A stretch of 33,815 nt of DNA, taken from the IMG/VR virus record IMGVR_UViG_3300032304_001339, positions 1-33,815 of that record, one strand, 5' to 3'. A model generated the notes under the pieces. That model saw only the letters and a program-made list of their open reading frames with translations. It was not told the origin of the DNA and did not search any database. Made by a program: the position numbers and the translations under genes. This document shows positions 30,518-33,815 of the stretch, in pieces (within the stretch, counting starts at the first letter, position 1; each line of letters opens with the position of its first letter). Source of the DNA: a virus.

Positions 30518-30705
30518 AGGATCTAGGCAAAATTACTTTTGGCAAAGCACGGCCTGCGCCGAAGCAGGTTTTGGTTGACGTAACCTATGACGCCAAGACG
30601 GCAAAGGCGTTGCACGCATTTGGGGTGAAGCAATTAAAGAAAGATCAAGAGGCAGTGATTGAGTACGTGATCGTCAAGGCGCTGGGGGCGTTTGCTAAAA
30701 AATGA
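30514..30705 (+). CDS. Small protein before primase-helicase (63 residues)
   Basis: ATG 30514, overlapping both neighbours by four bases. Begins DLGKITFGKARPAPKQVLVDV and continues with a helical part (AKALHAFGVKQLKKDQEAVI). Basic; not recognised. Strict coupling to the primase-helicase suggests a replication-linked role. Confidence 0.45.
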   Translation: MKDLGKITFGKARPAPKQVLVDVTYDAKTAKALHAFGVKQLKKDQEAVIEYVIVKALGAFAKK

Positions 30706-32663
30706 TCGCACCCCTGCCACCCGCAATCGAAGCCATCCATCGCAACGGAGCCGCTGAAGGCGAACGCAACACGCAGCTATTTAAACTGGCATGCCAGTGG
30801 CGTGACCAAGGGCTGACTGAGTTCGACGCAACGACCAACGCAGAGGAGTGGGCCTACAAGGTGGGTTTATCGCAGAACGAGGCAGTAGGTGCGGTTAGAT
30901 CCGCATTCAGTAAGCCAGCCAGGGAGGCGTGGAAACCAAAGGCCAAGTATGGTTATCAGAACGGGGCGATCGTTCGCGAGGATCTGCCAGTACCGCCTAT
31001 GCCCATCAGCGTTGAGAGTGGCCCGGTAGATAAGTTCCTGACTACTTGTTTCGACGTGGGCGATTACATCAACATCTGCCGATCGATTAAAGACAAGGAC
31101 GGCCGCGAGCGGCCAGATGGGGCAGGCGAGACGAGAAGCCGTGAGGAATGGCTAGAGCTGTTTAAGGCCGACGGGCTGAAGGATTGGCAAGGGGACGCAG
31201 TGGGCGTTTACGTATCGATCAACGCAAACAACGGAAAGAATCGGAAAGCGGAATCGATCGTCAAATATCGCCACTGCCTGATCGAGTTCGATGAAAGTAC
31301 GATGGCTGAACAGTGGGCGATCATAAAGCGCAGTGGGTTGCCGACGTCGTCCATCATAAAGAGCGGATCACGCAGTCTGCACGCCTGGGTGGAGATTCGG
31401 GCAGCCAATGCCAAGGAGTTCGCTGAACGTGTGGATTTTATCTACAAGCACCTAGAGCACAGCAAGCCCGATCCAGCGAACAAGGACGCTGGGCGGTTGT
31501 CGCGGTTGCCCGGTGCGATGAGGACGGCCACAGGCTTGCAGCAGGAGTTAGTCGAGTGTGGCGCACCTACGCTGACCTATATGGAATGGATGGAACGCAC
31601 GATTTACGGTGATATTCCTGAGCCGTATAGCTGGGAGCAGTTGGTCAATTTCAAGGAAGATGCCGACATCACGCAACTTCTAGGCAAGCGTTGGATATGC
31701 CGTGGCGGTTCAGCGTTGTGGGTGGGAAGCAGTGGCTTGGGTAAGAGCGTGCTGTGCTTGCAAGCCGCAATCACCTGGGCGGCCGGGCGCGATCTGTTTG
31801 GCATTAGCCCACATGGCAAGCCGTTGAAGTCGCTGATCGTGCAGGCCGAGAACGACGAGGGAGACGTGGCAGAAGCGTTGCAGGGCATTCTAAAGGCGTT
31901 GGATTTGACCGCAGAAGAGCTGGATCGGGTGAAGCAAAACATTGTTATCGTGCGTGACTGCACGTCCACTGGTGAGCGGTTCGTCGATCGTATGCGTCGC
32001 CTAGCTGAAAAGCATAAACCAGATTTAGCCTGGGTAGATCCGTTGCTCGCGTTTATCGGTGGCGACTTATCCAGCCAGGAGACGGCCGGTGGCTTTTTGC
32101 GTAATTTGCTTAATCCGCTCGCCCTATCTGGCGGATTTGCTTGGATGCTTATGCACCACACCCCAAAGCCAACACGCGACGGCAGTGGTTACCAAGGGCA
32201 CGACAAGGCGTACAGCGGATTTGGTTCAAGCGAGCTGACGAATTGGGCAAGAGCCGTTTTAATGCTATCGCCTTGCGGTCAGGATGAGCAAGGAACGTAC
32301 ACATATAAGCTTGAGGTGACCAAGCGCGGAAAGCGGTCTGGATTGCGTCCTGGCGTCACTGCGAGCGATTTTATTGCAACCAAGACGCAGCCCTTAGTCC
32401 ACTTAAAGCATGCCGACAAGGGGATGGCGTGGATTGAGGTAGGAGCGCCTGAAAAGTCAGTGGGCAGAAAGGCTATGTCGATCGATTGGGGTAAGTTACC
32501 CGAAGGGGCTAAATACAGCCAAGTGGTCGCATTTGTACAACAGGCCACCGGGTTGCAGGAACGGCAAGCGAAGGCCCGTCTGAAGCAGGCCAAAGAGGAC
32601 GGTTTAATCGAAGAAACTGAGGCTGGTTTATTCAGCAAAAAGGTGACAAATGAGCCGTTTTAA
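30702..32663 (+). CDS. Primase-helicase (AEP-like primase plus RecA-like helicase)
   Basis: A 653-residue replication protein. Residues ~1-75 resemble a PriCT-like helical domain. Residues ~105-305 look like an archaeo-eukaryotic-type primase core (VYVSINANNGKNRKAES, HCLIEFDE with acidic residues, SGSRSLHAWVEIRA). The helicase part (~325-570) has Walker A GSSGLGKS (~342-349), a Walker B-like LAWVDPLLAF (~446) and MHHTPK (~484), as in RepA/RecA-like AAA_25 proteins. The end is a winged-helix-like segment (~600-645). It probably opens the origin and primes synthesis; no DNA polymerase is encoded, so the host's would be used. The repeat array follows its stop directly. Confidence 0.85.
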   Translation: MIAPLPPAIEAIHRNGAAEGERNTQLFKLACQWRDQGLTEFDATTNAEEWAYKVGLSQNEAVGAVRSAFSKPAREAWKPKAKYGYQNGAIVREDLPVPPMPISVESGPVDKFLTTCFDVGDYINICRSIKDKDGRERPDGAGETRSREEWLELFKADGLKDWQGDAVGVYVSINANNGKNRKAESIVKYRHCLIEFDESTMAEQWAIIKRSGLPTSSIIKSGSRSLHAWVEIRAANAKEFAERVDFIYKHLEHSKPDPANKDAGRLSRLPGAMRTATGLQQELVECGAPTLTYMEWMERTIYGDIPEPYSWEQLVNFKEDADITQLLGKRWICRGGSALWVGSSGLGKSVLCLQAAITWAAGRDLFGISPHGKPLKSLIVQAENDEGDVAEALQGILKALDLTAEELDRVKQNIVIVRDCTSTGERFVDRMRRLAEKHKPDLAWVDPLLAFIGGDLSSQETAGGFLRNLLNPLALSGGFAWMLMHHTPKPTRDGSGYQGHDKAYSGFGSSELTNWARAVLMLSPCGQDEQGTYTYKLEVTKRGKRSGLRPGVTASDFIATKTQPLVHLKHADKGMAWIEVGAPEKSVGRKAMSIDWGKLPEGAKYSQVVAFVQQATGLQERQAKARLKQAKEDGLIEETEAGLFSKKVTNEPF

Positions 32664-32664
32664 C

Positions 32665-32799
32665 GTTAGTGCAGTAACCCTTATTGCACTAGTGCAGTAT
32701 TGCGGAGCATGTAGGTGCAGTAATAAAGGCCCTTTAGGGCCTATTATTGCACTAATGCATTACACCATTTCCATTACTGCACTAACGACTGCACTAGCG
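32665..32799. repeat. Iteron-like array of TGCAGT/TGCACT repeats (origin/operator candidate)
   Basis: Between the primase-helicase stop and the next ATG lie at least seven copies of a ~10-base motif TAGTGCAGTA or its reverse complement: GTTAGTGCAGTAA (32665), ATTGCACTA with TAGTGCAGTA back to back (palindrome TGCACTAGTGCA, 32685-32696), GTGCAGTAATA (32715), TATTGCACTA (about 32745), TTACTGCACTAAC (32774-32786, exact inverse of the first) and ACTGCACTAG (32788). The pair at 32715 and 32752 forms a hairpin around GGCCC. Such clustering outside genes points to a protein-binding array: replication iterons or an operator for the HTH protein encoded just downstream. Confidence 0.8.
32715..32752. 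promoter_or_regulatory. Large hairpin inside the repeat array
   Basis: GTGCAGTAATA (32715-32725) pairs with TATTATTGCAC (32742-32752), with one G-T pair; after an AA bulge GGCCC (32728-32732) pairs with GGGCC (32737-32741) around a TTTA loop. No T-tract follows. It may act as a cruciform/origin element, an operator or a transcriptional stop for the primase operon. Confidence 0.65.
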
Positions 32800-32812
32800 A
32801 GGTTAATCTAAT

Positions 32813-33286
32813 ATGATAGATCAGGAAGCAATCGAACGAATCCCAGCGGTTATTCCGCATCCAGCAAGCATGATCGATAGCCTGCAAGACTTGGTATTTG
32901 AGTCATGCGATGACCTAAAAATTACGGTCACTACCTCAACGGTTGCGACTATCACGAAAGTGATAGAGCACCTTATGGATAAGTCTGCCGATCACCCGGC
33001 TATGGCTAACCGAACGGACACGCTGGGGCATGCGGTCTTGAACATATCTCTTAACCGTTCGCCTGAATCAATGACTGCCGTGGCCAAGCGATACGGCATC
33101 ACTAAGCAGGCGATCAGTAAGAAAGTCACAGAAGTCTATGATCGGTTGGGTATCCGAGCACGATCGCAGAAGAGCGAGAAGGCCCGCGAATCCTACCGCA
33201 AACGGGCATACCGTGTTCACGCAAAGCGGCGGCGTGAAGCACCTAAATTCAACATGGCCGCACTAAAGAAAGGTATTAAGAAATGA
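32813..33286 (+). CDS. HTH DNA-binding protein, sigma-region-4-like, with N-terminal domain
   Basis: A 157-residue protein. The first ~75 residues (VIPHPASMIDSLQDLVFESCD...ATITKVIEHLMDKS) are an unrecognised domain. The HTH (SPESMTAVAKRYGITKQAISKKVTEVY) is near 85-115, and a basic tail (SEKARESYRKRAYRVHAKRRRE...PKFN) matches the paralogue at 29875-30174. Located right after the inverted-repeat array, it is a good candidate to bind it. No distinct Shine-Dalgarno beyond GAGG 15 bases upstream. Confidence 0.7.
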   Translation: MIDQEAIERIPAVIPHPASMIDSLQDLVFESCDDLKITVTTSTVATITKVIEHLMDKSADHPAMANRTDTLGHAVLNISLNRSPESMTAVAKRYGITKQAISKKVTEVYDRLGIRARSQKSEKARESYRKRAYRVHAKRRREAPKFNMAALKKGIKK

Positions 33287-33747
33287 AGCTACTATCCGTA
33301 ATAAACAAACTAAACGAAACGCGGGACAAGGCGATTGAGCTGGTAGGCAGGACTATCGCATTGGCATCTGACGCCGGCGAGATCATTGCTGTTGCACGCA
33401 CTGAAGGTAAGAACGTGCAGGCTATATGTGAGGAGGCAGGGATTACTGAGGAGGTTGGCAAACGATATGAGAAAGTTGCAGCTACTCAGAAGCGACTAAG
33501 TAGTGGCGATGCAGATCCAAGCCTTATGCGTCAGACATATCTGCGGATCGGAATCTTGCCCGACCCGATCACCATGAGCGAACCAAGCGAGCCAAAGCAC
33601 TTCCTGTTTCCAATAATGAAAGCAAGGCAGTGGCTTGCGTCGAGAGGCGCAAAATTTATTGCCCAGGATAAGGCGCTGAAGGAGCAATTCCTAGCGGAGG
33701 CCGAGCCGATCGTTAAGGCTTACAACGACCTGAGGGGGGCGGCCTAG
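33283..33747 (+). CDS. Unknown protein with N-terminal helical domain (154 residues)
   Basis: ATG 33283 overlaps the HTH stop by four bases. Helical throughout: RDKAIELVGRTIALASDAGE, NVQAICEEAGITEEVGKRYE (a helix-turn-helix-like segment), then FLFPIMKARQWLASRGAKF and a helical end. The DUF3102-like G-x-x-L-x-x-A pattern is only weakly similar. Last clear gene of the map, next to the terminase on a circular map. Confidence 0.55.
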   Translation: MKLLSVINKLNETRDKAIELVGRTIALASDAGEIIAVARTEGKNVQAICEEAGITEEVGKRYEKVAATQKRLSSGDADPSLMRQTYLRIGILPDPITMSEPSEPKHFLFPIMKARQWLASRGAKFIAQDKALKEQFLAEAEPIVKAYNDLRGAA

Positions 33748-33815
33748 GTGGCCAGCTTGCGTAAGTGCCTAAGGAATCTTTTAAAAATTTGCAACAGCTC
33801 GCGATGGCAAAGACA
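33748..33815 (+). other. Left-over space before the window end; possible junction-spanning ORF
   Basis: 68 bases after the last gene. GTG 33748 opens a frame that, if the ends are joined through the shared 12 bases, runs to TGA 50-52 (35 codons). It has an A/G-rich stretch (33733-33739) upstream but no recognisable product. More likely this is the region of the packaging (cos) site. The right copy of the 12-bp repeat is 33804-33815. Confidence 0.35.

Noticed and set aside
32665-32799. CRISPR array
   Set aside because: Repeats are short (~10 bases), in both orientations and irregularly spaced, without spacer-sized units.
1-33815. Temperate phage or prophage
   Set aside because: No integrase, excisionase or classical repressor was recognised; HTH proteins exist but do not prove lysogeny.

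Overview
The window looks like one complete, compact genome of a tailed double-stranded DNA phage with a long non-contractile (siphovirus-type) tail. Every supported gene is on the + strand. The left half follows the lambda order of head and tail genes: small terminase, GpA-type large terminase, W-like joiner, portal, protease/scaffold, major capsid, connector, U-like and V-like tail genes, a G/G-T frameshift pair and tape measure. The same 12 bases (ATGGCAAAGACA) stand at both ends, directly upstream of the small terminase gene. This suggests a circular map or filled-in 12-base cohesive ends. The lysis block has a short inner-membrane protein overlapping a small lipoprotein, as in Rz/Rz1 spanins, plus a second small lipoprotein, so a diderm (Gram-negative) host is likely. 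I see no integrase, classical repressor, DNA polymerase or tRNA. The host genus cannot be read from the sequence.

Layout: 1-6890 packaging and head (terminase, portal with a long C-terminal extension, protease/scaffold, capsid). 6952-7251 connector. 7254-11914 is a tightly overlapped five-gene cassette unrelated to virion assembly: a two-headed glycosyltransferase, a second glycosyltransferase-like protein, and the two halves of a thiamine-diphosphate enzyme with a radical SAM enzyme between them. 11932-16957 tail terminator, tube, chaperones and tape measure. 16982-22897 fibres and adhesion proteins, including A+T-rich genes and an orphan nucleotidyltransferase. 22897-24534 lysis. 24531-26349 accessory enzymes and small proteins. 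26346-33747 nucleic-acid genes: two PD-(D/E)XK-type nucleases, an SSB-like protein, a primase-helicase, several helix-turn-helix proteins and many tiny overlapping ORFs.

The standout is the 7.2-11.9 kb cassette. The genes overlap at start and stop codons, sit in a conserved morphogenesis block and do not look compositionally foreign. Together they could make an unusual sugar or carbon unit (thiamine-diphosphate pair plus radical SAM) and attach it (glycosyltransferases) to a virion protein or host surface glycan. Other notable structures are a 135-base array of TGCAGT/TGCACT inverted repeats after the primase-helicase gene (origin or operator candidate), a lambda-type GGGAAAC -1 frameshift site with a matching downstream hairpin, two paralogous HTH proteins, and two recurrent kinds of intergenic linker: TTGACAC about 21 bases before start codons, and hairpin-GAAATCCT-ATG.
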